Shown here: positions 12,610-23,900 of the stretch, one piece after another
Numbering within the stretch: the first letter of the stretch is position 1
Layout: each line of letters starts with the position of its first letter
Assembly: GCA_029817715.1 (NCBI GenBank)
Contig: JARUPY010000237.1
Span: 806,001-870,000, forward strand
Direction: 5' to 3'
DNA length: 64,000 nucleotides
Origin: Melastoma dodecandrum
Lineage: Eukaryota > Streptophyta > Magnoliopsida > Myrtales > Melastomataceae
Program-made: the position numbers and the translations under genes
The notes under the pieces: model-generated
Database searches by the model: none
Told to the model about the DNA's origin: nothing
The model's input: the letters and a program-made list of their open reading frames with translations, nothing else

Positions 12610-13440
12610 TCAATTGAATTCCTTTGGAGGCTGATCGGTTGATCGATACTGTGGCGCTATTATGGGCTGAGTGATTAGGGGCATCAAAGTGACCTTCTTT
12701 TCGTCGACGCTGATTGAATATGTATTGCGATATTCGTTATATTGTGTGCGTCGATCAAACTGCCAAAGTCTTTTTAGGAGCAAGTGGCACGCATCCATCG
12801 GAATAACGTCGCAAACGACTTCATCCTTGTAGGTTTTCCAAATCGAAAATGGAACTCTCGTTCTCTGGGTCACTCGAACATCATTCTCCTTGTTAAGCCA
12901 TTGAAGTTGATAGGGATGAGGATGGGCTTCGATTGGCAACTTAAGCTTCTCGACCATCGTCCTCGACACGGCGTTTGTGTAGCTCCTACTATCTACAATC
13001 ACCAAACAAACTTTCCCTTCGACTGTGCATTTGGTGTGGAAAATACTTTCTCTTTTATTCTCCTCTCCAGCGGATGTCATGCTTAAGGCTTTTCAGACAA
13101 CCAACAAGTCTCCTTCGTCCGGGTACTCTTCATCTCCTCTTCATCCCAAACAGGATCGACGTTCTCATCGAACTCTTCTTCTCCATCCGACAACTTTCTA
13201 ATGACAATGTTTCTCCTCGTCGGACACTAAGATGTCATGTGTCCTATTCCTTGGCACTTGAAATATCGTCGATTGGTATCTCGCTCATTCGACTTGACTT
13301 ACGGTCCGGTAGTCGACGGTTGAGTTTTTCTTGACGTAGTCGACGGGGCTTCGTCTGAGAGCTATTCCCCTTGTTGAAAAGCGAAGACCTCACAAATGGG
13401 CGGGTACTCGATCTCCTCGCTTGCTGTTGTTAAACCTTTT
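12610..13440 (-). pseudogene. Ty3 gag C-terminus and aspartic protease remnant
   Basis: The frame 12610-13080 (156 codons) reads as a Ty3 protease: CLVIVDSRSYTNAVSRTMVE, where the active site D-S-G is changed to D-S-R, followed by the LPIEAHPHPYQLQWL block seen in plant chromovirus polyproteins. To the right, at about 13210-13260, degraded Cys/His codons mark the gag zinc knuckle. The loss of the active-site Gly would abolish activity. The gag N-terminus is missing beyond 13640. Confidence 0.78.
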
Positions 13441-13639
13441 GGGCAAGCGCTCTAATATCGTCGAAGTTGAATTACTGTTGAAGTTCGACTGCATCGTGTT
13501 CTGGGGTTTAAGTCCTCGAAGATACCTAACAATGGTTGCTTTAGGGCTTCTTGGACATCACACTGCAGCAAGAGTCTATCGAACTCCCTTGTGTACTTTG
13601 ATACATTTTGGGAATGTCGACTGACATGGGTCGGGGATA

Positions 13640-14469
13640 TCGACGGCTGGGATTAATTTACTACCTACACACGTTACCGAGGAGCAGGGAGAATAAATGG
13701 TGGGTCTTTGTCAAGAAGAGATGGGTTACAGTCCCTAAATATGTCTTCCTTGAAGGGGGCTTATATGTTCAGCAACATAAATTCCAAACCACAGATCTCG
13801 GTGTTATATGTGGATCAACGGTCCAAGAAGCGGACCCAAAACGTACAAGGCCTTCAAGGGAGGTAGTTGCGGAAACACACCGGGCGAAGGCTTGTGGGCA
13901 AAATAGTTAGGATGGAGGCTGTTGGGCGAAGATTGTCACTAGCGATGCAGTTAGGATCAAGTGACAGTCAACTGGGCGAACGAGAAAACTCTACAACGAA
14001 GGCTAGTGGACGATATGGTCGGTCAACAGCTGTCATGGAAAGATTTGGGAAATCTCGAGACATGGAAGGGAATAGTTGCCAGAGTCATTATGATGGAAAC
14101 ACGATATTCCACGAAAATTGGCAACATAACTATTGGACATATGTACAATACTTTATTTCCGTATTCACTTAGGGCTACCATAGTATAAATAGTTTTCTTA
14201 AGCATTAGATACATCACCTCTTTACATTTTATCTTCAATCTTTTCCACATTCTGATATTTAAGCGTTCTTGCGATCTTGTTTGCACCAAAGACATTGTCA
14301 ATGGCATCTGTAAATACTTTCGCTTAAGGTGTTGTTCCTTTGCATTCTTCCTCTTTCATCTAAACGGCGACTATACACATATACAACGAACCATCGAGTG
14401 CTAATTGCTTGTAATGCCAAAGATTTCCGACTTGCTCAAACTTGTTAGCGGCCATTTCTGAAGCGAACA
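13640..14469 (+). mobile_element. 3' end of a Tat-family element with its 3' LTR (plus strand)
   Basis: Positions 13766-14469 match the LTRs at 25628-26365, 28524-29258, 42609-43337 and 54310-55032 in reverse complement, from 'TGTTCAGCAACA' to 'GAAGCGAACA'. The preceding 125 bases match the sequence inside the 3' LTR of those elements (compare 26366-26500), again inverted. It is therefore the last piece of a Tat element in plus orientation. The rest is gone: at about 13640 the minus-strand Ty3 element begins. It is the most diverged LTR copy of the family in the window. Confidence 0.8.
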
Positions 14470-15949
14470 CCTTGCTAAATCACCATGCTTTGTCGCCAAG
14501 TTGAGGTCGCATAGTTGATCATGAAGAGATTGTCCAATCAAGAACACTAATGACGAAATTCGAACATTATATGTATTTTTCAAGAGAAAGAAGAGGAGCC
14601 TGCTTCAGACAACAATGCATATCTATAAGGCTAAGATGAAGAAAATGCAGACGATACTAAGGACTAGCTACCCCGGGTGAGTACTTCATCCCTTCGTTCT
14701 TATGTTTTCTATTTACATTGGGACGATGCTTAGTCTTGGTTTGGGGGTGTTTGCTAGCGGCTTTGATTTGTTCTACTAGACCCTTGGAAGTCATATATGA
14801 CCCTTTGACTTCCAAGTGATAGGCGATTGTGCTTATACGTTGGGCATAAATGACCCTTGGAAGTCCTGTCTTGATTTTTTTAGGTCATTTTAGGTTGAAA
14901 CTAGGTGTGTCAAACTCCTCTGTAAAACTGGATGATAACTTTGATGAGTCGATCCTTATTCGATGATGACTAATGATCCATGTGCTCATGACCTATGGAA
15001 GAAGGATAGTGGAGCTTAATCGGTGATTGGACTTAACGTTGGACTTAGTCTTTAAAAAAAAAGTGATATCTCGGTATGGAATGTTAATGATTGAAAATAA
15101 TTCTAGAAATCTAATAACTCAAAGTAGTTGGTATTGAGTAGATACTAGCTAAACATTGATTTGAAGCAAGTCTAGGGTAAAAAGAATGAATTAAAGAAAA
15201 TCAAAGCGAAAAAAATGTAGTTACCAAGTTTCTAGGTACCAATGTTTAAACACATGAAAGAATAGGAGAGTATGAATGAAAACTGTGATCGGAGCCTAAA
15301 TCTATACTTGTGGTGGGAGTTCTTTTTGATGTACATGAGTATGACATCCAAGGGGTGCTTCATCACGTAATGTTGTGGTTCAACTGGATCGGGAGTAATT
15401 GATCGAATACTCGTTATATGGGTACACTAGAATGTGATGATGCATTTAAAGTCTTTTGGCTAAATAAAAGTTTTGTGAATGAAAAAGAGTTGAGAAACCT
15501 TTGGATGAGTGGATAGTCGGTGTTTGGCTGGAAGTCTTTAGTGTGTTTTATTGGAAGTCTTTAATTGTTGATTTCACTGCATGACATACCGAGTTTATCA
15601 TTTTGAAAAATTAAATTAACTTTGCAAATTGAAAAGTTTTTCTTGATAAATGACTTGACCGAGAAGAACGAGTAATTACATTGCTGAGAATAGAGAGAGG
15701 GTCGCTCGGATTGGATTGAGTCGAGTATTGCTTATTAGGGTACTTTGTTTTCTTTCTCATTTTCCTTCTTTTTATTTTCTCGAGAACTAGCAAATTATAG
15801 GTTTAGGGGTATAATAAATCTATGAAAGTAAGTTATTTTGTATTCTAAACAGTGGTGCTTTATGTGGTTATTCATGCGAGTTTTTGTAGGTTTTGGTTCG
15901 TTTTCTGTTCTGTGTAGTTTTATAGTATGAATTGTCATTTTCATATATT
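14470..15949 (+). other. Untranslated 3' region of the Athila-like element
   Basis: This 1.5 kb has no credible gene. It contains a G-rich run near 14740-14750 ('ggtttgggggtg'), a feature of the noncoding stretch between pol and the 3' LTR in Athila. A repeat of 'gacccttggaagtc' occurs near 14780 and 14850. The small open stretches at 14401-14583 and 15611-15793 look like chance. Confidence 0.55.
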
Positions 15950-17240
15950 TGAGTCTATTTAGGGATAAATTAGTATTCTTGTTGATACTTCTTAGATTTG
16001 TGTTGATTTGTTGTAGGAGAATGAATGAAAACTCGAAGTTGGACAAGCAGGACCAAAATGGTTGAAAATGAACAAAGAGCAGAAAGACGCGTCCTTCTGA
16101 TTTTGAGGACGCGTCTTTGTGGAATCTGTTGACGGAAGGACGCGTACATCTGCGGGAAGAAAGCGCGTTCAACAATTTGTGCAAAACCGGGTCCAAGCAC
16201 TTTGAACCTTCTCCAAATTTTGTTTTAAAGGAAAAGAGAATCAATTAGTTACCCCATTAGTCCATCTAGGTTATTTTATTTTAGTTTATTTTATTATTTT
16301 AGATATTATTTGGATTTGGAGAATTTCTAGGAAATATTTTAGGTAGACAATTTATATTTTTAAATGTAACTCTAGAGGTGAGATAGTTCTTTTAGGAGGA
16401 GACAATCGATCGACAGACGAAGGAGGTGACGACTAAGGTCTAAGCGGAGATCTAGATGAAGCTACTAACTCCCGAATCGGAAGATCGGGATGACGTTTCT
16501 CTACTTCTTGTCCCTTGCTTTCTGTGTCGTTGTTATTTTTTCCTGAATTGAGCTTGATTATTATTTTCATTATGGACTAATTTAATTTTATAATACTTGA
16601 ATGAAACCTAGCGTTTTAGTTTAACTAGTGTATTCCTTTCTTCGTGTTATACGAATTTGTATGGTTATTTGTTGGTTTCTTGATCTTAAAGTTGTTAATT
16701 AACTGACCACCAATTAATTTTGATCTGAAAACCCAATCGGGCTTGGAAAAGTTGTTTAGATTAGCGTGGATTGGGTAGCTTAAGTTAGTGTCACGTTGGG
16801 AAATAGAGCTAATCTGTGAGAATCATATGAATATCTTGGATCACCTTAGGTAGTCATTTAAGGTTGATACGTAATGAGTTCTCACTAGTTAATTGCATGA
16901 ACTGATTGATTAGCTCGATACAGGATACGTCCTTACAGCACTCGGGAGAGGCGTAATGAGATAACAAAACCCTACGTCGATAACTTACTAATTCGATAAA
17001 CGAAAAGCGAATGAATGAGTTGATTAATTCATTAGGAAAATTTAATAGTCTTTGGCTTTACTCTATTGATTGAATTATAGTTTTATCGTGTGTTTTATTT
17101 TCGATTTCATCTTCATTTCATCTTCATTTCATCTTTGTTGACTTGACATTGCTTTACTTAATCGTGTGACCACTAAAAAAATTTCTTTGTGGAAAGACCT
17201 TTACTTGCCATATCTCTCTCTATCTATGAGTTAGTTAGGT
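15950..17240 (+). repeat. 3' LTR of the Athila-like element
   Basis: It is the partner of 5484-6765 and starts TGAGTCTATTTA. Three GACGCG-containing tracts (near 16085, 16117 and 16138) form palindromic GGACGCGTCC-like motifs that are partly lost in the other copy. The 149-codon open stretch at 15795-16244 overlaps the LTR on the minus strand, matches no protein I recognise and is treated as chance. Confidence 0.8.
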
Positions 17241-17975
17241 TTGTTAGAATATTTTAATTTGCCTCTTTCGTGATCAAAATAAAATCATATTAACTTATTA
17301 TTTAAAATTTATCTTAACATATCGTAATTGATTAGAATATTCTTCATGATTCATTTAATTGCTCCACTCTCGGAAATTTTGGTTGTCGCCGAGCATGGAA
17401 CTTAAGAAATGTCGTTCAGGTTTCATAATTTTAGGAACAACCTCCTTTATTGGAAACCACTTCTTGAGACAGCAAACCTCCATGTCTTAGCAGCAGGCAG
17501 CTGCCTGATTACGTACCTTCAACTCCCGTGCCTCTATCGAGTTGCCTTGAGTTGGGACCTGATCGAGTTGTTCAGTGCTGTGTGCGCTTCCATGGAGTGG
17601 TCTTGAGTTTGACTTGCTCTCATCAACAAGAGATGTGTATGGATGGCTTTCAATTACAATAAATCAACTAGCACAAAATTCTTAAGAGGCTAAAGGGAGG
17701 CAATGTGAAATAATCTTTAAGAGCCGGAGAGAGAGAGAGAGAGAGATAATGGGGACAGGAATCTAGTGCAGACCAAATTTTCCACTCCGACAACATTACT
17801 TCCAAATAGAAAAAATTAATCCAGATAGCCCCAGGCCGAGTCAACAGGGATCCACATATAAAAAGGTTTGCACATCCAAATCCTGCAACCATCTTAACCT
17901 TTTAGTGAAGATAAAACCAAAATGAGTACATTAAGCCCTGGTCTTACAAGAGGACAAGTCCGATCACTCCCCCTA
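17241..17975 (-). other. 3' flank and probable 3' UTR of the splicing-factor gene
   Basis: The stretch lies between the stop codon at 17976 and the Athila-like LTR. A minus-strand AATAAA at 17446-17451 (TTTATT on the plus strand) could be the polyadenylation signal, implying a 3' UTR of about 0.5 kb. A (GA)n microsatellite is at 17726-17746. No protein-coding signal is seen. Confidence 0.4.
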
Positions 17976-20900
17976 TCATGCAATGGCCTTCATCCTTGCA
18001 TCATATTCGCTAGGTTGCTGCATAAAATATGCAAAACAAATATAAGTTTCCTTTCCAATTGAACCAAGGCATCATAGGTGCACATCCGAATAGAGGAAGG
18101 TAGATAAAGACCAAGAATATTGCAGATATCGCCCGCCCTGCAAACCATCTCATATGCATTGCCTTCTGAGCCGCCACGGCACCCGTAACATTGTCAAACC
18201 TCAAGTACACACAGCCTGCACTATTTCTATTGAAAGAAAACAATGGCTTCGGCAGTCAGATAACATTTACAGAGGAAAACAAAGCAAGTCCACATAGAAT
18301 TGGGAGTCCGGTAAAGGAGAGAGAGGCCACTGACCTATCAACATATATATGGTTCACCCTGCCAATCTTAGAGCACTCTCCTTCCACATCCTCCCTAATT
18401 TCCTCATAGAACTCTGGATCAGTCTGTATAAACTTGGCAGAAGGGATAATATCAGCACGAGACAATAAAACAACATATTCGAACAATTAAAAAATGATGG
18501 CAAATGGGGAGCATGAGAGACAAAACCTCCGTTGAAGCGTGAAACAGATTCTTCAGCAGCAAACACTCGGAAGGGGTTCCGATTGGTTCTGCTGCAACTG
18601 GAGAAACAATGCTCCCAGGGAATACTGGCATTGGAACAGAGGCTGGCAATGCAGCTGCTTGTGGGTTAGTAGCACCGTAAAGGCCAGGCACCCCAAAGGA
18701 TCCAGCGATACTACAAATCAAAAGAACCAAGAATAACCAGATGCTTCTATCCTGTGTGATTACTCAATATAAATGATAACAAAACCAACCTTGTGGCAAC
18801 ATTTGTTCGGTCCAGTTTTGCCATGAGCATTGCCCTTGATTGTGCATTCAGAGCCTGGACAGTCAGATTATAACAACCAATCACTTTCTAGGTATGAAGA
18901 AAAACGACAGCCTTATTTCGAATAAAGATAAAAAAATCATCCGCTGAATTTAGAATTTCGATGCAGAAGAGAACCATATCCAAATGTGTATATCAGAGAA
19001 AGGTGCAGGCCAAGATGGGCAGCTTGTATGGACAAATAAAAGAGAACGACAGCCTTATTTCGAATAAAGATAAAAAAATCATCCGCTGATTTTAGAATTT
19101 GGATGCAGAAGAGAACCATATCCAAAAGTGTATATCAGAGAAAGGTGCAGGCCAAGATGTGCAGCTTGTATGGACAAATAAAAGAGAAGGGCCAAAAGGA
19201 AGATTACCAAACCACCCTCATCATCATCCAAATCCGCAGACTTGGCTCCTGGATCTTGTGCTCCAACATGATCAGTTACAGATGAAATCTGCGGTTACAA
19301 TAACTTGTAAAACAAGAATATTTGATAATGTCAACTGCAAAGACCAGATTGCACACCGTCCAAGCTTACCTTCAGAAAGCGGCCAGCAATTTCCAACTTC
19401 CCATTCACACTTTGCGCAGCTTTGGCATGTTCAAGTTGTGCAAACTATGGAAGGTGGCATAAAAATGTCAGAATATTGAACACTGTGTGTAGTATATCTA
19501 CAGACTTACTATCTGTACCCACCTGAACAAAGCCAAACCCTTTACAGTGTCCTGTTTCTGGATCGAGAGGAAGCTGCACCAGCTCCACAGGACCAAAAGC
19601 CTCGAAAATCTGTGCAACAACCCAGAAATTAATGTTAAACTATACAAATTAGACCCACAAGATAGAAGGTTAGTTTTGTAATCTGATCCTCAACATGACA
19701 TTGTTGTCTCTTTAATGGCAATACCCATCGCCTAAAAGGAAAAACAACCTACAATGCCATTGCTAATAAGACTATAAGGTCTAGGGCAGTTGACACATGA
19801 ATACTTACACTTTTCAGATGACTTTCTGTCATATTAAAATGTAAATTTCCGACATACAGTTTCCTATCTGTTGCACCATATGCTCCAGCCACACCAGTGG
19901 AGCTACCAGATGCAGTAGATTGAACAAGGTTCTTCTCAGCCTCTGATGGCTTGACCATTACGGGTTGCCCCAGAAGTAACTGGCCAGACATTGCTATCGC
20001 CATTGGAACCGACATGGCATCGAAAAACTCAATATACCTGCAAAATCACAGCCTCCATCTAAGCTGGTCAGAATGTTAAAACCATACATCGGATATTATA
20101 AAAAACTTACAAAGGAAATATCAAATTGATGCAGGAAAACAAAAACTGAAGTGAGGGCTCAAGCCGAGATTCTTTTGATGAATCTGATATCTCATTTGAA
20201 AAGAGAGAGTTAGCTTATCAGAGTGAGAGATATCACAATAAAGTAAACAACAATCGCTTCGAAGTAAAACAAGGAAAAGTCGATAGATCTGCATCCCCTG
20301 TTGACACCAGGAGAAGCATCTACATGGGCATCGGGTCCTGAAAAGTACACTAGAAAGCAAAAAAGAATAGTTGATCACCGCCTAAGGGTGCACTAGTTAT
20401 ATTAACCAGAGCCCAGGCAGTTTAATTTGATGAGAAGCAGCAGTAGACTGACAAGTATCCATGCAAGAAAATGCACGCAGCCGGCTTATGCCTACATGAA
20501 ATAACCACCACAACTTAGGTCCCCATCGAGTATGAAGGGCAATATCGATTGAATAATTGAATAGTTCTAATGGTGCTTCTGCTCGCGGTGCAAAGCAGGG
20601 AAAAGAAAAGGAACTTGGGATCATTGTCATCTACCTTGTAAACGCAGCATGAATTGATAAAACATGAGTGCAAGGTATTCCCACCATCCCTCATCATTAT
20701 TGCAATGCTAGTGAATTTAAAAATCCAGTTAAACTTGATCATTCAGATAATATATGCCTAACATATTCCACAAGCCTGTATGTTAATATGTTCACAGAAG
20801 GAAGCACATACCCAACACCCTTTGACCTCCGAGAATTTCTGTCCATTATCAAACGAACATCTCTCACCTTCAGGGAAGAAAAGTTACGAGGTCAAGATCG

Positions 20901-23900
20901 ACAAACATAAACAATAGGGCCTCAAGTGTCAAATAAATGGAAAATAGAAAGCACCTCTCCTAACTGCTTGAAATAAAAATCAGCTTCATTTTACTAGTGA
21001 AAAGAAAACAACTTCCCTTAAATAAAAATACAAGATAAATGTAGATTACTAGCCTAGATACCAGCATAAAAGTCACAAACCTCACATAAAGGAAACGAAT
21101 TCTACAATATTAACAATAAAAGTGAAAACAGCAGCACGTTCAGATGCCTCACCTTGCCGGCTTTTGAAAAGAACTCATAAACATCCCGTTCAGAAGCTTT
21201 CAGTGGCATCTGTCACAAGATTTTCCAAAAAACGCAAAAAATTAACCGACATCTTTCTCTTTAATATGTGCACAAAATCTCACAATAGAAACAAATATCC
21301 TATTGGTATCTATTTACCTGGTAAGCAAAAACAGTTCTCTGGTCTCTCTCAGGATCGGCTTCAGGCTCCACTGTCTCTTTCTTATCTCTAAACCTCCTGC
21401 CAGACGAAACCAGTGTAATTAAAAGCGCAAAGCGCACTTGAAGCGCAAGGGTGCGCTTTGCGCTTTAGTCCGAAGCGCAAAGCGAGGTGCACGCTTTACA
21501 GTTTGAAGCGAGGTCGAAAATAAGTGATATACATGACATGTTATTAAGTGAGATACATCTAAAATAAGTGAAAATTATCATCACAAATTGACATAATATC
21601 ATCAAAATATGTTTTGAAAGAGTGGTATATAAGGAGTTGTTGCCAAAACCTGAACATTACAATCTTTGAAAGGGAAATACATATAGTCATTCAAAAGGGA
21701 AATACATAAAAACTTCTAATCTAATCCGATCATAAGAAGCAATGTTTGAAAGAAAATACATGACTAGTCCTCAAACTCAAAATCGGAAACATTATCTTCA
21801 CAATCAACCAAGATGCGATTCAACTCATCTTCATCTTTAGAACTCTCCGTAGATAAAATACAGCAAAACAACCCATCAATTTTGGCAAAATAACCTTCCC
21901 AAACATCCCCAGAGGTACACAGCCAACACGAACACTACGCTTACACAAAACTGAAGACGAAGCCATCCAATCCGACAGACCACTCACTCAAACCATATCA
22001 TTGTACGAGAACAGTCCACATGCCCAATCAAAAATCAAGAACGAGGCAAGAACAATCAAACCATATCATTACCGAACCAAGCGAGAAGGAGAAAAAACCT
22101 GCCCGACGATCAAATGCCCTAACAAGCTGTTGCAGCTACTACGATGATAACCAGTAAAAACAAACACAACGTTCTTCTGTCTCCTCTGCAGCAACGCCTT
22201 CAACTCCTCTGCAGCAACGCCTTCAACTTCCTCAGCTCAGCTCCTTCCACGCATCACAAGCAGTCTTCTTCCGGCGCCCACTACGACGATTAAAAGGGTC
22301 CCGGGAGCCTATGATCGAAGTTTCTGATTTGCAATGGAGGAGGAGAAACGAGGGTGCGGTAGGAGGTGAGGGGAGACACAGGGTTAATGAAATTTGAAAT
22401 ACTTTTTTGGTCCTTAATTTTTTTTTTATTTTTTACAATTAAGTCCTTGACGCTTCGAACAGTGAAGCGAGAAAAGCGCGCGCTTCGTCGCTTCGTCGCT
22501 TTTCCCCGAAGCGCACCCGAAGCGCGCGCTTCACTGATTGCGCTTCGCTTCAGGGTCTTTGAGGCGACCCGCGTCGCTTCGCTTCAAAGCGCTCGCTTAA
22601 AGCGCAAAGCGAGCGCTTTTAATAACACTGGACGAAACATAACAACATAAAAAAATAAAGGGTTTTTGTTGTTGTTCTTTCTTATCTTGCAATGGGGGAA
22701 TAAAAGCAATCAGTCTATGGCAAGCACCTGTTGCAATGGCGGAATAAAATCATTCAGTGACATTCCAATCAACGAAAAGAACTCGTTTCCTCTGACAACT
22801 GGACCCAAAGTCGTTCTATTATCAAATTCTCTAAGTAATTGAGAGTCTGAGACCACTTACTACCATAATCTAGCATGCTTAAGTGTCTCTAAGGTTGCCA
22901 TTGTACATGTTCAAACCAACTCAATACAACTTTTACGATTTCTGAAAAGGGGATTACTTCAAATTTCGCTAATTCCAATCTAATCAAAATAATAAAGAAC
23001 ACCTACTTAACATTCTTTATTGCCAATCCTCTTGTTTCCCATTATCCGTAACTGAACAGCATGTCATTTTAGTTATTGCCTAATAGCACTGGCCTTCAAA
23101 TATCAAGGGAACCTAAATGATCATACAGAATGACCTAATTTCATCAACTGATCAGTGAATTCTATTTCATCCATTTTGACTGTCCTCTTGCAAGTAGCTG
23201 ACCTAATACACATCAAGATCTGTCTCAGATTATAGTTAGATGCTCGATTCTATTATGACTTGGACAAATTTTCAGGGATAATATATGTAAGTGTCTGGGA
23301 TATATTTTACAAATCAATTGATGTTTTATAGCAACTTGGATAAAGTAACAAATTACAATGGACTCTACAACCCATTATACCATACACTAATTCACCATAA
23401 CTTTCCATATTTATAGTAGTACATATCAGAGAATAGAAAGGCTGCTTTGCTGATCTGTTGGTTAAGGCTTTGATGGTAAGAATCAGATCCTTAACAAAAA
23501 GATTTTAAGGAAAAGATTGATATATATAAACCCTATCTCTACTTTTGCACTACCAGGTGACTTTTGTATGCATTGTGCCCTCTCCCTCTCCCCCTCCCTC
23601 TCCCTTATCAGATATATTTTCAAAGAGAAAATAAAAATGTGTAATTTCAATTGCAAGAAGATACATTCTAAACAATGAATAAAAAATGTGAAATCAACAA
23701 TAGACTAGTTTCTTTTCAATAAATTGTGAAATAACCACTTTCTTAATTCATGCCAGTAAGTATAACGTACGTAAAAGAACTATAATTAAGATGCCTTTCA
23801 AATATTCAAACCAATAAAATATATTTCTATTTTGAATTTAATTATGACATCCTATTTCCATTTCCAAACATGTACAAAACTGCGAGGATTATTTTTTCAG

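Larger units (their letters stand above)
9295..13640 (-). mobile_element. Nested Ty3/Gypsy element (chromovirus-like), 5'-truncated
   Basis: The minus strand, right to left, gives gag zinc finger, protease, RT, RNase H, integrase and a 3' LTR-like end: the Ty3 order. It interrupts the Athila-like RT at about 9295. At the right end gag lacks its N-terminal part and no 5' LTR is found, because the sequence passes at about 13640 into a plus-strand Tat end. The integrase C-terminus (LPGEFGVSVTFIVKDLVPF) matches plant chromovirus polyproteins, but no chromodomain can be read, so the lineage stays open. Confidence 0.8.
5484..17240 (+). mobile_element. Athila-like Ty3/Gypsy element with two LTRs and nested insertions
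   Basis: Direct repeats of about 1.29 kb (5484-6765 and 15950-17240) enclose plus-strand gag, aspartic protease and the start of RT, all close to Athila polyproteins. A G-rich 'ggtttgggggtg' tract in the 14.7-kb region is typical of the long untranslated part behind Athila pol. The body is interrupted near 9295 by a minus-strand Ty3 element and a Tat fragment, so most of pol is missing or displaced. No clean target-site duplication or canonical PBS could be read at the inner LTR edge. Confidence 0.78.

Noticed and set aside
15795..16244. 149-codon minus-strand open frame
   Set aside because: It crosses the LTR boundary at 15950, has no recognised motif and is not preserved in the partner LTR.
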